32,806 nucleotides of DNA, taken from the NCBI GenBank assembly GCA_903897855.1, contig CAIUDH010000090.1, positions 1 through 32,806 of the forward strand, written 5' to 3'. Under the pieces are notes generated by a model. The model was not told the DNA's origin. It searched no databases and was given only the letters and a program-made list of their open reading frames with translations. Every line of letters starts with the position of its first letter. Positions within the stretch are counted from its first letter, which is position 1. The translations under genes were made by a program, and so were the position numbers. Below are positions 23,848 through 32,806 of this stretch, one piece after another. The DNA comes from an uncultured Bacteroidota bacterium. Lineage in GTDB: Bacteria > Bacteroidota > Bacteroidia > UKL13-3.

Positions 23848-26800
23848 CTATTGCTTCACCACCTTTAGGGTCCTGGATCCGAAGCTGTTATTTAATTTTA
23901 TGAAATAAACTCCCTCCGGCAGGCTTTGGGTGTTTATTACCGCATTGTTCATCTGTACCGCACTCTTTGGGAATATGTTTCGCCCCATCACATCAAAAAC
24001 TTCATAGCTAAATGCACCGGCGTAGCTTATGGCGATTTCCTTATTAAATGGATTGGGAAACAAAGAGAACTCTTGCAAGCTTTCATGGGCAGTCATGCCA
24101 GCCCCGCCTTTAGTAATTGTTACAGTATAGTTTTTTGTGGTGCCATCCTGCGCTGAGATAGTATAGACCACCGGAGTTGAAAAGTTATTGGAGTTAAGTC
24201 CACTAACTTGACTCACCGATGACACTTTGGCTGAAGCATCATAAGATAGGTTAAATGTGGCCACCAAGGCCGTTAAATTTGTGGTGCTTGGCACTACCGC
24301 GGTGATATTAGTTCCATTGATGGTGGCCGTTACTGCAGGGGTGGTATTGCTAATTGAAAAAGCCAAAACATCCTTGGCCGATGAGAGTAACGAGCGAGTG
24401 CCTGTGGCGTACCAACATCCCCATTTGCCCTGATCAATAACCAGTGCTGGGCTACCTGAAAGACTAATTTTATCGGCACCTAAGTTAAGCACATAAATAT
24501 TTTCAACATTGGCACCATCATAACCATCAACCAATAATTTCGCATCGGTGTTCGAATAATTAGGGAAGCCTAACTTAGTATTCGCTGTAATGAGGGTTGT
24601 TTTATTGGTTAAAATATTCGTCCCCAACACCCCATACAAGGTAGTCGCGGTGCTATTGTCTATCTCGTCGAAAGCAATAATATAAGGAGAGTTTTTGGAG
24701 AAAACTGGATTTCCAATACTCACCCCTTCAGGCAAATTGGTAAAAAGTTTCTCAATTTTCCCATCACCCCAGTTATTACTCTTCAAATCCCATGCTTTTA
24801 CAATACCCACATCCCAATAGGTTAAATCGGCACCCGTATTGTTTTTTGTTACATTATGTGCATCATAAATTACATATTGGCCCGTATTGTCCCATTCTAG
24901 CGCATCGGCATAATCAACCCCACCGGCATTCACACCCGAATAAGTAGGATTATACAGATGAACTTTCTTCCATAAGGCTAAAGCAAAACTATAGATATAA
25001 ATGGCAGTATCATTGGTTTTTGTTACTGCTGCCAGAAGTTTCCCATCTTTGGAAATAGCAATATTTTCCATATCGCCCCCGTTGTAAATAGTGGTTTGAG
25101 TATACGGGGAAGCTGTCAAATCAATTTTAATAATATTCCCACTCAAATCGGCGAACAAACAATACGCTCCGTTATCAGGAATTGTCACCTTGCGGTTTTG
25201 ATCGGTATTGGTAAGACCAACAAAGTTAGTACCGGTGGTGGAAGAGCGATACAATTTTTTAGGATCACCATTGACTAAGTTATAGCTTAATATAAATTCA
25301 GCACCGGGGTTGGTAGGCAAATCATTGGGGGTTGTTTGGGTGGTACCTCCACCACCAGTACCACCACCGGTATTGCCATTAGGGTCAAATATTTCTACCT
25401 GATCGAAGGCCGATTTTGCAGCCGTAACTTCCGCCGCACCGGCGCCATATAAATCGGTAGCCGCTTTTACGATGGCATAACGCAAATCTAAAAACTGAGA
25501 AGTTTTTGTTAAATATAATGTCAGCGCACGATAGTACACTTGCTCGGCCTTTACTTTCGTAATGGCCGTTGCGTATAAATAAAAGGCAAAATTAGCAATG
25601 CCACTATTGGCATGAACACTACCAAAATCACCGGTTTGATCGAGAGCGGTGTTTTTATATTCCGACATCTTTGCCGGCTGATAGCCATTGCCATTGCCAT
25701 TATGCGGGTTCGACAAATCGCGTAAGCATCCAGTAGCGATATAGCTTGTTTTAGTAATATCTTCCCCCATCTGCCAGTCATTCCTATCCATCATACAACC
25801 AAAAACATCAGCCATCGATTCGTTGATAGCACCCGATTGTGCTTTATATTCCAGATTTGCCGTGGCTCCAATAACACCATGAGTCATTTCATGCCCACCT
25901 ACATCGATAGCTCCAGCCAAGGGCTTGAAAGCCACACTGCCATTGCCGTAAAACATCGCTGTTCCATTCCAATAGGCATTATCCATGGCTTGTCCGTTGG
26001 CCTCTGTTACATTAATAATGCTCGTTACGGTACCTCCCTGACCATTAATAGAATTTCTATTGAACGTATTTTTATAATAATCAAAAGCTATACCTGCGGT
26101 GAAATGTGCTGAAGTGGATAAGGCAGTCCACCCGGTATTAGTGGTTGTGCTTATATTATACAAGGAAGTTCCACCCGTGTTATTGGCATTAAAGGTCTCA
26201 ATTACACCAACGCCCTGATCGGGGAAAGTGCTATTAGCTAATTTGAACATCGCTTTGGTGGCATCCACGCAATAAAACTTACTGTTAAATTCATAGGTGT
26301 TGATGGTCCTACTCACCCCGTTCAAATCATTGGCGGTGGCCGTTTTGGGTCCGTTCACATGGCAGGTACCATTATAAAATTCTAACACTTTAAGATTGTT
26401 AGCATCAATAAAATAATACCACACTTCAATAAAATTCGGGCGTACCATAATTTGATAAGCCAGCTTGTATTGCAACTGTTTTGAGTTCTCTACGGGAAGA
26501 ATTACCAAGGTTACGATAGCGGCATTATATTTTAAAATTTGTTTCTGCTGTGGGGTTAAATCATTGATGATGGTTTGTTTTGCAAGATGTGTCGACATGC
26601 TTGAAACTGCTTCTGCAGGCGATTTTAAAGGTGTCACTGAGGTTAGTGTAGGAGTCGGCACATAATTACCGTTCATGTAATCCATCGTTTGGTGAAGTCC
26701 GTGAAATGCCACCTCTGCTCCATAAACAGGAATGCTTTTATACTGTTGTTGTAAACGAACATGTGTCATTCCTATATCATCATTCTCGACTCTACTAATA

Positions 26801-27186
26801 GTGAACTCCTCATCCGGATTTTCTATCTGCATCTCGTTCTTCACCTCTCGTAAGAATGAAAAAGCACTCATTTCGGCACTTTGCGAGTAATGTAACGGCA
26901 CCGCGGCTAAATTTCGATAAATTACCGTGGGCGTCTTTTGGCCTGGAGGTAAAATAAACAGATAAGGGTTCGGTGTTGATGGTTTGAAAAATAATTCAGG
27001 CTTGTAAATAAATTCTTGCGTCGATGCCGTTTTGCTGGCGTCGATAATTTCGGCATTCTTCAATACCGCACTCACGGAAGTTTTCTTTGCATCGCGATTG
27101 GTGCGGGCATCAAAAGGATTTTTGTTTTGCGCTTTTACAAACTGAACAAAAACCAAAAGAATTAAAAGAAGGTAAGATTTTTTCAT
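23848..27186 (-). CDS. Secreted M4 (thermolysin-like) metalloprotease with T9SS type A sorting domain
   Basis: The 1112-residue product has a signal peptide (MKKSYLLLILLVFVQFVKA, cleavage before Gln20) and an FTP-type propeptide (about 90-260). The M4 peptidase domain (about 280-600) has the zinc motif H432-E433-M-T-H436, third ligand E456 (GAINESMAD) and catalytic-type H525 (GSVHANSG). A Gly/Thr linker (about 601-622) leads into a beta-rich, WD40/TolB-like region (about 625-940). A DUF5018-like beta domain (about 945-1030) with repeated NGTNITAVVP and TKNYTVTITKG follows. The type A sorting domain is at 1043-1112. It should be exported by T9SS as an extracellular protease; substrates are unknown. 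It is larger than a plain thermolysin (about 550), with added C-terminal domains. Confidence 0.93.
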   Translation of the reverse strand: MKKSYLLLILLVFVQFVKAQNKNPFDARTNRDAKKTSVSAVLKNAEIIDASKTASTQEFIYKPELFFKPSTPNPYLFILPPGQKTPTVIYRNLAAVPLHYSQSAEMSAFSFLREVKNEMQIENPDEEFTISRVENDDIGMTHVRLQQQYKSIPVYGAEVAFHGLHQTMDYMNGNYVPTPTLTSVTPLKSPAEAVSSMSTHLAKQTIINDLTPQQKQILKYNAAIVTLVILPVENSKQLQYKLAYQIMVRPNFIEVWYYFIDANNLKVLEFYNGTCHVNGPKTATANDLNGVSRTINTYEFNSKFYCVDATKAMFKLANSTFPDQGVGVIETFNANNTGGTSLYNISTTTNTGWTALSTSAHFTAGIAFDYYKNTFNRNSINGQGGTVTSIINVTEANGQAMDNAYWNGTAMFYGNGSVAFKPLAGAIDVGGHEMTHGVIGATANLEYKAQSGAINESMADVFGCMMDRNDWQMGEDITKTSYIATGCLRDLSNPHNGNGNGYQPAKMSEYKNTALDQTGDFGSVHANSGIANFAFYLYATAITKVKAEQVYYRALTLYLTKTSQFLDLRYAIVKAATDLYGAGAAEVTAAKSAFDQVEIFDPNGNTGGGTGGGGTTQTTPNDLPTNPGAEFILSYNLVNGDPKKLYRSSTTGTNFVGLTNTDQNRKVTIPDNGAYCLFADLSGNIIKIDLTASPYTQTTIYNGGDMENIAISKDGKLLAAVTKTNDTAIYIYSFALALWKKVHLYNPTYSGVNAGGVDYADALEWDNTGQYVIYDAHNVTKNNTGADLTYWDVGIVKAWDLKSNNWGDGKIEKLFTNLPEGVSIGNPVFSKNSPYIIAFDEIDNSTATTLYGVLGTNILTNKTTLITANTKLGFPNYSNTDAKLLVDGYDGANVENIYVLNLGADKISLSGSPALVIDQGKWGCWYATGTRSLLSSAKDVLAFSISNTTPAVTATINGTNITAVVPSTTNLTALVATFNLSYDASAKVSSVSQVSGLNSNNFSTPVVYTISAQDGTTKNYTVTITKGGAGMTAHESLQEFSLFPNPFNKEIAISYAGAFSYEVFDVMGRNIFPKSAVQMNNAVINTQSLPEGVYFIKLNNSFGSRTLKVVKQ

Positions 27187-27282
27187 GTTAGAAGGATTTG
27201 ATTTGAGACGGAAAGTTAAAAGAAAATATTAAAGATAAAAAAAACTTTTTCCAAGTCCGTCTTCTAAATTAAAAAGTATTAA

Positions 27283-27306
27283 CCCAATAAAGGAATATTC
27301 TTTGGG
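27283..27306 (-). terminator. Weak possible terminator after the heptose adenylyltransferase gene
   Basis: CCCAA (27283-27287) can pair with TTGGG (27302-27306), with partial extension inside. The minus strand continues into a T-rich stretch. The stem is short and has a bulge, so this is only a candidate, about 60 bases after the stop of the gene at 27369. Confidence 0.3.
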
Positions 27307-27368
27307 GCTAAGATGCGTGTAAAGCAGCATCATATTGATACACAGCGAAGGAGAACTTGTATTTTGAG

Positions 27369-27860
27369 CTATTGTGCTTTTATTTTTTGTTCTATGGCTG
27401 AGGTGCTATACCCTTCGAGGAAAGGAATAATCTTCACTTCTCCCCCTTGGGCCGTAACTACCTCTGCACCAACGATCGTCTCGAGGGTATAATCGCCCCC
27501 TTTAACTAAAACCTGTGGAATTATTTTATTGATTGCTGCTAATGGCGTCTCTTCATCAAATAAAAACACGGCACTTACACATTCAAGTGCTGCCATAATA
27601 TGAAGGCGCGATTGCTCATTTTGAATGGGTCGATGTACCCCTTTTAATTGCTGCACGGAGGCATCGGTGTTTAACGCTATAATGAGTTTGTCGCCGAGGT
27701 CGGCAGCCTTGGTTAAGTAATCGACATGCCCGGGATGCAACAAGTCGAAACAACCATTGGTGAAAACAATTTTCTTTCCTGCAGCTTTCCATTGCTGCAC
27801 CATCGGAATCAAGGATTGTAGCGAATATATTTTATTTCGCAATTTGAGTTCGTGATTCAT
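27369..27860 (-). CDS. rfaE2: D-glycero-beta-D-manno-heptose 1-phosphate adenylyltransferase
   Basis: This is the stand-alone C-terminal (adenylyltransferase) half of HldE. It makes ADP-heptose for the lipopolysaccharide inner core. I chose the ATG at 27860 (163 residues, the usual size). An upstream ATG at 27977 would add 39 residues that overlap the neighbouring gene and look unconserved. Motifs are FTNGCFDLLHPGHVDYL (HPGH at 42-45, nucleotidyltransferase motif), KGGDYTLETIVGAE, and the C-terminal GYSTSAIEQKI in the place of the S-T-T-x-x-x-x-K/R motif. It overlaps the upstream flippase-like gene by 29 bases. The partner kinase (rfaE1) is not in the window. Confidence 0.92.
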   Translation of the reverse strand: MNHELKLRNKIYSLQSLIPMVQQWKAAGKKIVFTNGCFDLLHPGHVDYLTKAADLGDKLIIALNTDASVQQLKGVHRPIQNEQSRLHIMAALECVSAVFLFDEETPLAAINKIIPQVLVKGGDYTLETIVGAEVVTAQGGEVKIIPFLEGYSTSAIEQKIKAQ

Positions 27861-28827
27861 ACTCGTTTTTTTTGCGTTCAAGAAATGCCATATAAAGTGA
27901 GATGCAGCCCGCGAAGGCGATAAATACAGCCTGGGCTGTATGAGAAACCAAAGCATAGGCTTCCGCATCGGCTGCACTTAAAAAATAAAACATCAAAGTC
28001 ATTTTAATGATATAATGATAGGACCCTGCTCCCCCCGGAGTAGGTATAGCAAAACCTACTGCTCCCATAGCTAACACCACCAGTACCACCTTCCAGGAAA
28101 CATTCTCGGTGATGGGCATGGCATGCATGAAAGCATAATTGATAAAGAAAAATGCGACCCAAATTCCGATGGATTGTATCCAAAACAAAAACTGCTTCTT
28201 TATTTTAAACACACTCAATAAACCTTCAGTAAACCCCTTTAAGAAACTGATCACTTTTTTTACAATTCCAAACTGTGCGATGGCCTTTCTAAATACTATA
28301 GAGACGGCAATAAACGCAATGAGGGTGCCAATGAGGGCATAAAACAGATTGTGATAAAACAGCCACAAATGCTCGAAATTTAAGAACGAATTAATCGTGC
28401 TGAATTCAAAAAACAAGGTGAGAATAAAAATCACAAACAAAAGCAACAAGTCGATGATACGTTCGGTAACCACGGTGCCGAGAAGTTTATCTACAGGAAT
28501 TTTATCGGTGCCAAACATCACTCCACAACGAGCCAATTCGCCCCCCCTTGGTATCGCATAATTCGTGAGATAACCAATCATCACAGCATAGAAGCTTGTA
28601 TTCAGCCTGGCCTTGTATCCCATGGGTTCGAGCAATAATTTCCAACGCCAAGCGCGTAAAAAATGAGCCGTCATGGTAATCACAAAACACAAAAAGACAT
28701 AACCCCAATGAAGCGTATAAAAGCTCTCACTTATTTTCGAGAAATTGGTATTTTTAAAGGTAAGATAGAGCAGAAATGCACTGATTCCAAAAAAGAGTAG
28801 ATAGGTCAGACTTTTTTTTGCAGTCAT
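27832..28827 (-). CDS. Flippase-like membrane protein (lysylphosphatidylglycerol synthase TM-region / UPF0104 family)
   Basis: The 331-residue product has about eight transmembrane helices. It carries the family marks FLRAWRWKLLLEPMG (about residues 57-71), NYAIPRGGELARCGVM (about 94-109) and AIPTPGGAGSYHYI (about 259-272). The family contains the membrane part of MprF and many Bacteroidota proteins thought to move or modify lipids. It has no C-terminal synthetase domain, so aminoacylation is not expected. The ligand is unknown. It lies 1 base after panD and overlaps the next gene by 29 bases, making a tight three-gene operon. Confidence 0.88.
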   Translation of the reverse strand: MTAKKSLTYLLFFGISAFLLYLTFKNTNFSKISESFYTLHWGYVFLCFVITMTAHFLRAWRWKLLLEPMGYKARLNTSFYAVMIGYLTNYAIPRGGELARCGVMFGTDKIPVDKLLGTVVTERIIDLLLLFVIFILTLFFEFSTINSFLNFEHLWLFYHNLFYALIGTLIAFIAVSIVFRKAIAQFGIVKKVISFLKGFTEGLLSVFKIKKQFLFWIQSIGIWVAFFFINYAFMHAMPITENVSWKVVLVVLAMGAVGFAIPTPGGAGSYHYIIKMTLMFYFLSAADAEAYALVSHTAQAVFIAFAGCISLYMAFLERKKNEYESRTQIAK

Positions 28828-28828
28828 G

Positions 28829-29185
28829 CTATTCGTTACTGATTACATTTTTATTCGATTTTAGGTTCACCGATAAAGGGCTATGGTTGCGTGCTTCCTC
28901 CAAAGTCATAAAAAAATACGACATGATAATCAGGATATCTCCTACTTGTACACGGCGTGCTGCTGCCCCATTCAAACAAATGACACCACTGCCACGCATC
29001 CCTTTTATAACATAGGTTTCGAGGCGTTCGCCATTATTGTTGTTTACCACTTGTACACGCTCATTGGCCACTAAATTGGCAGCATCCATCAGATCTTCAT
29101 CGATCGTAATACTGCCTGCATAATTTAAATCGGCCTGTGTAACACATGCCCGGTGAATTTTCGATTTTAAAACCTGTATTTGCAT
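28829..29185 (-). CDS. panD: Aspartate 1-decarboxylase (PanD) proenzyme
   Basis: PanD turns L-aspartate into beta-alanine for pantothenate and coenzyme A. The 118-residue product is a pyruvoyl proenzyme. It has the cleavage site G24-S25 (NYAGSITID), where Ser becomes the pyruvoyl group. It also carries the conserved [12 protein letters not shown] segment, a Y-V-I-K-G stretch and [20 protein letters not shown] chose ATG 29185 ([10 protein letters not shown]); an in-frame GTG three codons earlier lies within the promoter zone. The C-terminal tail after about residue 96 is a little longer than in E. coli. panC and panB are not beside it. Confidence 0.95.
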   Translation of the reverse strand: MQIQVLKSKIHRACVTQADLNYAGSITIDEDLMDAANLVANERVQVVNNNNGERLETYVIKGMRGSGVICLNGAAARRVQVGDILIIMSYFFMTLEEARNHSPLSVNLKSNKNVISNE

Positions 29186-29193
29186 AGAAGCCA

Positions 29194-29201
29194 CAAAGAT
29201 A
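29194..29201 (-). promoter_or_regulatory. -7 box 8 bases before panD
   Basis: On the minus strand this reads TATCTTTG, matching TAnnTTTG. Eight bases separate it from the panD ATG at 29185, so the mRNA would have almost no leader. No TTG is seen 19 bases upstream. Confidence 0.55.
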
Positions 29202-29345
29202 AAAGATTTTATGAGAGCCTCGTCTTATAGGGGGTAAATTCCAATAAATTATCTAAAAGCCAATTATTATCCTCCCATGGCCTTGCTCTTTGTTCAATTT
29301 GTATTAATTTCACGGCACCATATTTAAATCAAAATTAATAATATC

Positions 29346-30308
29346 ATGGAACCATTTTACGTTTTTATAATTGCCTTAGGAATTGTCTTTATCAGTTTAT
29401 TCCTTTACTATATCCCTGTCGGATTATGGATTACCGCGATGGTATCGGGTGTGCGTGTAAGCATCGGACAGCTTTTCGCAATGCGCCTCAGAAAGGTGCC
29501 ACCAACGTTAATTGTGAATGCGCTCATTACCTCCACCAAAGCGGGATTAAATATTACCCGTAGCGATCTGGAAACGCATTTTATGGCGGGCGGAAATGTG
29601 AACAATGTAATCCGTGCCCTTATCAGCGCCGACAAAGCTAGCATCCCTCTCGATTTCAAACTCGCCACCGCCATCGACTTGGCAGGCAGAGATGTGAGCG
29701 ATGCCGTGCAACTATCGGTTAACCCGCGTGTAATTGACACTCCACCAGTGGCAGCCGTAGCAAAAAATGGGATTCAGTTAGTGGCCAAAGCAAGAGTAAC
29801 CGTGAGAGCCAACATCAATCAATTAATTGGGGGCGCTGGCGAAGAAACGATCTTAGCCCGAGTTGGCGAAGGTATTGTAACTACCATAGGCTCTGCCCAT
29901 GACCATAAAGAGGTATTGGAAAATCCAGATAAAATTTCAAAAACGGTATTGGCTAAAGGCCTCGATCAAGGTACGGCATTCGAAATTTTAAGTATCGATA
30001 TTGCTGATATTGATATCGGTGAAAATATTGGCGCCAAACTGCAAGCGGATCAGGCCGAAGCCGATTTGAAGGTAGCCAATGCCCGAGCAGAAGAACGTAG
30101 AGCCGCCGCAGTAGCCTCCGAACAAGAGATGAAAGCCTTAGCTCAAGAAGCCCGCGCGAAAGTAATTGAAGCCGAAGCTCAAATTCCTATGGCCATAGCC
30201 GACGCTTTCAGAAGTGGCAATCTCGGCATCATGGATTATTACAAAATGCAGAATATCAAAGCCGATACCACCATGCGGGAAAATATTGTGAACCCGCCTA
30301 AGAAATAG
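29346..30308 (+). CDS. floA: Flotillin-like protein FloA
   Basis: The 320-residue product has one N-terminal membrane segment (about residues 4-26) and then a second short hydrophobic stretch ([20 protein letters not shown]). The flotillin/SPFH region reads [21 protein letters not shown] with the long core [21 protein letters not shown] coiled-coil region with repeated E-A/A-E residues (about 238-285) follows, then [20 protein letters not shown]. FloA organises membrane microdomains. The length is normal. The usual NfeD partner (yqeZ-like) is not next to it. A weak TTTG-N19-TATTTAAA pair (29298-29328) lies upstream. Confidence 0.92.
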   Translation: MEPFYVFIIALGIVFISLFLYYIPVGLWITAMVSGVRVSIGQLFAMRLRKVPPTLIVNALITSTKAGLNITRSDLETHFMAGGNVNNVIRALISADKASIPLDFKLATAIDLAGRDVSDAVQLSVNPRVIDTPPVAAVAKNGIQLVAKARVTVRANINQLIGGAGEETILARVGEGIVTTIGSAHDHKEVLENPDKISKTVLAKGLDQGTAFEILSIDIADIDIGENIGAKLQADQAEADLKVANARAEERRAAAVASEQEMKALAQEARAKVIEAEAQIPMAIADAFRSGNLGIMDYYKMQNIKADTTMRENIVNPPKK

Positions 30309-30502
30309 GCTTGACGCACGTGCGAACAATTTGGTAATTTTTATTTAGGATGAAGTTTAGACTTTTTAGCGATGATAGGTGAGTGAATGGAAACTTAGAA
30401 TTCTTAATAAAAATATTCTAAATTTACTTATAAATAATTTCAAAATAGTAGAATGTAAAGACTAAAACCCTAGTACTTTCTGCTAAACATACTCTTCTCC
30501 TC

Positions 30503-31156
30503 ATGCTCACCAAAGAACAAATTGCTCAGCGTATCGCTAAAGAACTCCAAAATGGATTCTATGTCAACCTCGGCATCGGAATTCCTACGCTCGTAGCCAA
30601 TTATATTCCCGAAGGCGTAGAAGTGGTGCTACAATCGGAAAATGGATTACTGGGCATGGGACCTTTTCCTACCGAAGAAAATATTGATGCCGATCTCATC
30701 AATGCCGGCAAGCAAACCATCACAACCCTGCCAGGTTCGGCTTTCTTCGATAGTGCCATGAGTTTTGGCATGATACGCGCTGGAAAAGTAGATTTGACTG
30801 TGCTTGGTGCCATGGAAGTTTCTGATAACGGCGACATCGCCAACTGGAAAATACCAGGAAAAATGGTTAAGGGTATGGGGGGTGCCATGGATCTGGTGGC
30901 CTCTGCCAAAAATATTATTGTCGCCATGCAGCAAGTAAATAAAGCAGGCGTAAGTAAGATGCTCCCGAAATGTGATTTACCTATCACTGGCCTTGCCTGT
31001 GTAAAAAAGGTAGTCACCGAATTTGGGATGTACGAGATTACCCCCGAAGGTTTCAAACTCGTTGAGTTAGCTCCTGGAGTCACCGTTGACGACGTGAAGA
31101 AAAATGTTTCCGGACGTTTGGTGATCTCAGAAGAGGTGAAGGAGATGTCGTTTTAA
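30503..31156 (+). CDS. 3-oxoacid (succinyl-CoA:acetoacetate-type) CoA-transferase subunit B
   Basis: The 217-residue product fits subunit B of the two-subunit family I CoA transferases (ScoB/AtoA/PcaJ). It shows QRIAKELQNGFYVNLGIGIPT, the catalytic Glu E46 in LQSENGLLGMGP, and a GGAMDLVASAKNIIV segment. These enzymes move CoA between succinate and acetoacetate (ketone body use) or a related pair; the exact acyl substrate is not readable. Subunit A is normally next to it but is absent from both sides here: upstream is floA (194 bases away) and downstream is a converging ferredoxin gene. The subunits are therefore encoded apart, or the gene is an orphan. Confidence 0.9.
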   Translation: MLTKEQIAQRIAKELQNGFYVNLGIGIPTLVANYIPEGVEVVLQSENGLLGMGPFPTEENIDADLINAGKQTITTLPGSAFFDSAMSFGMIRAGKVDLTVLGAMEVSDNGDIANWKIPGKMVKGMGGAMDLVASAKNIIVAMQQVNKAGVSKMLPKCDLPITGLACVKKVVTEFGMYEITPEGFKLVELAPGVTVDDVKKNVSGRLVISEEVKEMSF

Positions 31157-31266
31157 CTTCAGTAATGCTTATTTCCTGAATCATTTGAGGTGCTGGTAGG
31201 TTGAAGAAAGTAATTCGGCTTCTCCTTGGTCATCCTACTTCCGTTTCCACTCTCCCTTATCACCAA

Positions 31267-31572
31267 TCAAAACTTCAACTCCAGATCTTCCAATACTTTT
31301 CCAGCTAGAACATGCTCATCGATAATGCGGCTTACGTCGGTCGCCATCACAGGACCATAATAGGTGCCTTCAGGATAAATAACCAATGAGGGGCCGAATT
31401 CGCAGGCATCGAGGCATCCTGAGCGTTGCACTCTAACGGTGCCTTTGAGGCCACGTTCGGTGAGTTGACGGCGGAACTCTTTTACCAGTTCCATACCTCT
31501 TTCTTCACCACAGCATTTATTGCCTTCCGGTTTTTGATTGGTGCAAATGAATATATGTTTATCGTAACGCAT
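31267..31572 (-). CDS. Thioredoxin-like [2Fe-2S] ferredoxin
   Basis: The 101-residue product starts MRYDKHIFICTNQKPEGNKC and continues to GLKGTVRVQRSGCLDACEFG and VIYPEGTYYG. This matches the thioredoxin-like ferredoxin family related to the NuoE fold. Candidate cluster ligands are C10, C20 or C21, C53 and C57. An electron transfer role is likely; the partner is unknown. The length is normal. It converges with the CoA-transferase gene and lies downstream of gapA, separated from it by a terminator. A TATCTTTA sequence overlaps its start codon, so its real promoter is unclear. Confidence 0.9.
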   Translation of the reverse strand: MRYDKHIFICTNQKPEGNKCCGEERGMELVKEFRRQLTERGLKGTVRVQRSGCLDACEFGPSLVIYPEGTYYGPVMATDVSRIIDEHVLAGKVLEDLELKF

Positions 31573-31618
31573 AAAGATAGGGAGTTTTTAATATTTTAGG
31601 TTGAGATAGATGAAAATT

Positions 31619-31650
31619 AAAAAAGCCACTTAAAATTAAATGGCTTTTTT
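31619..31650 (-). terminator. Terminator of gapA
   Basis: AAAAAAGCCA (31619-31628) and TGGCTTTTTT (31641-31650) form a perfect 10-bp stem, and the inside TTAA-AA-TTAA adds a further 4 bp after one mismatch. On the minus strand the stem ends in a T-run. It begins 20 bases after the gapA stop. Confidence 0.88.
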
Positions 31651-31669
31651 AAAGAGTATTTTAGTGTCA

Positions 31670-32683
<1,014 letters not shown>

Positions 32684-32724
32684 TTATTAATAATAAAATA
32701 TCTATAAAATTCATTAAAACGGTG

Positions 32725-32732
32725 CAAAGTTA
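32725..32732 (-). promoter_or_regulatory. -7 box for gapA
   Basis: On the minus strand this reads TAACTTTG followed by C. A TTTGG (from 32757 on the minus strand) lies 21 bases upstream, near the expected 19. The leader before gapA is about 60 bases. Confidence 0.6.
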
Positions 32733-32761
32733 AATTTTATAATAGTATTATTCCAAAAATA

Positions 32762-32792
32762 TTTGCAATTTAGATGTATTTTTATACCTTTG
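32762..32792 (+). promoter_or_regulatory. Complete Bacteroidota promoter firing off the right edge
   Basis: TTTG (32762-32765), a 19-base spacer, then TACCTTTG (32785-32792) followed by C. It matches the -33/-7 pattern exactly. The transcribed gene lies outside the window. It is back to back with the gapA promoter, and the two -33 regions are only a few bases apart. Confidence 0.8.
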
Positions 32793-32806
32793 CACTCCTT
32801 TAAAAA

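Noticed and set aside
27861-27977. 39-residue N-terminal extension of the heptose adenylyltransferase
   Set aside because: It lies within the coding region of the flippase-like gene, has no family support, and a good ATG at 27860 gives the usual protein length.
30309-30502. Search for a small gene or RNA in the gap before the CoA-transferase gene
   Set aside because: The stretch is AT-rich with no convincing open frame, hairpin or -7 box; nothing is reported there.
30601-31083. Long minus-strand frame opposite the CoA-transferase gene
   Set aside because: It is a reverse-frame shadow; the plus-strand frame has clear CoA-transferase motifs.
31572-31579. TATCTTTA sequence at the ferredoxin start as a promoter
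   Set aside because: It abuts and overlaps the start codon and lacks the final G, so it would start transcription inside the gene.

Overview
The window looks like chromosomal DNA of a free-living member of the Bacteroidota. The evidence is an LpxC-FabZ fusion, three large exported proteins ending in type IX secretion (T9SS, type A) sorting domains, and repeated TAnnTTTG promoter -7 boxes, some with a TTG/TTTG element 19 bases upstream. The lycopene cyclase-type gene at the left edge suggests a pigmented organism. I cannot name a family with confidence; Chitinophagales or Sphingobacteriales is a guess. I see no phage, insertion sequence, CRISPR array, tRNA or rRNA, and no gene-free stretch reaches 300 bases. 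The largest gaps are 3745-3946, 6128-6332 and 30309-30502.

Layout. (1) Bases 1-216 hold the start of a carotenoid lycopene cyclase domain gene that runs off the left edge. (2) Bases 282-3744 (minus strand) hold a ribosomal protein operon rplD-rplW-rplB-rpsS-rplV-rpsC, with a promoter upstream and a terminator right after rpsC. This is a middle slice of the S10 operon: rpsJ and rplC are absent upstream, and rplP and later genes are absent downstream. (3) Bases 3947-9369 (plus) encode a secreted Omp28-like protein with a CxxC motif, a membrane-anchored PASTA protein, a second T9SS cargo protein and a rhodanese. (4) dnaK (plus) has an inverted repeat and a sigma-54-like sequence upstream and a strong bidirectional terminator downstream. 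(5) Bases 11553-14438 (minus) are lpxD, lpxC/fabZ and a YqeY-like gene: lipid A synthesis plus a GatB/YqeY protein.

(6) fabH (plus) converges on a large polytopic membrane protein of unknown function (minus). Divergent from the latter run tsaE, an alanine dehydrogenase-family gene and dnaN (plus). (7) Bases 20203-27186 (minus) hold an acyltransferase and dnaG, then a GNAT acetyltransferase, then a large M4 metalloprotease carrying a T9SS sorting domain. (8) Bases 27369-29185 (minus) are a compact operon of panD, a flippase-like membrane protein and the heptose-1-phosphate adenylyltransferase gene. (9) floA and an orphan CoA-transferase subunit B (plus) are followed by a thioredoxin-like 2Fe-2S ferredoxin and gapA (minus). 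A consensus promoter at the right edge fires out of the window.

Most of the content is housekeeping: translation, replication (dnaN, dnaG), chaperone, envelope lipid synthesis, glycolysis and cofactor synthesis. It is interleaved with surface and secreted proteins. I found no clear new multi-gene system. The observations most worth following are the split S10 operon bounded by its own promoter and terminator, the near-leaderless promoters with an extended TAnnTTTGC motif, the putative dnaK control site, a Gly/Arg repeat tail on ribosomal protein S3, and a catalytic-site substitution in the alanine dehydrogenase homologue. Six start codons were chosen by hand from the family pattern or promoter position where a longer reading frame was possible.
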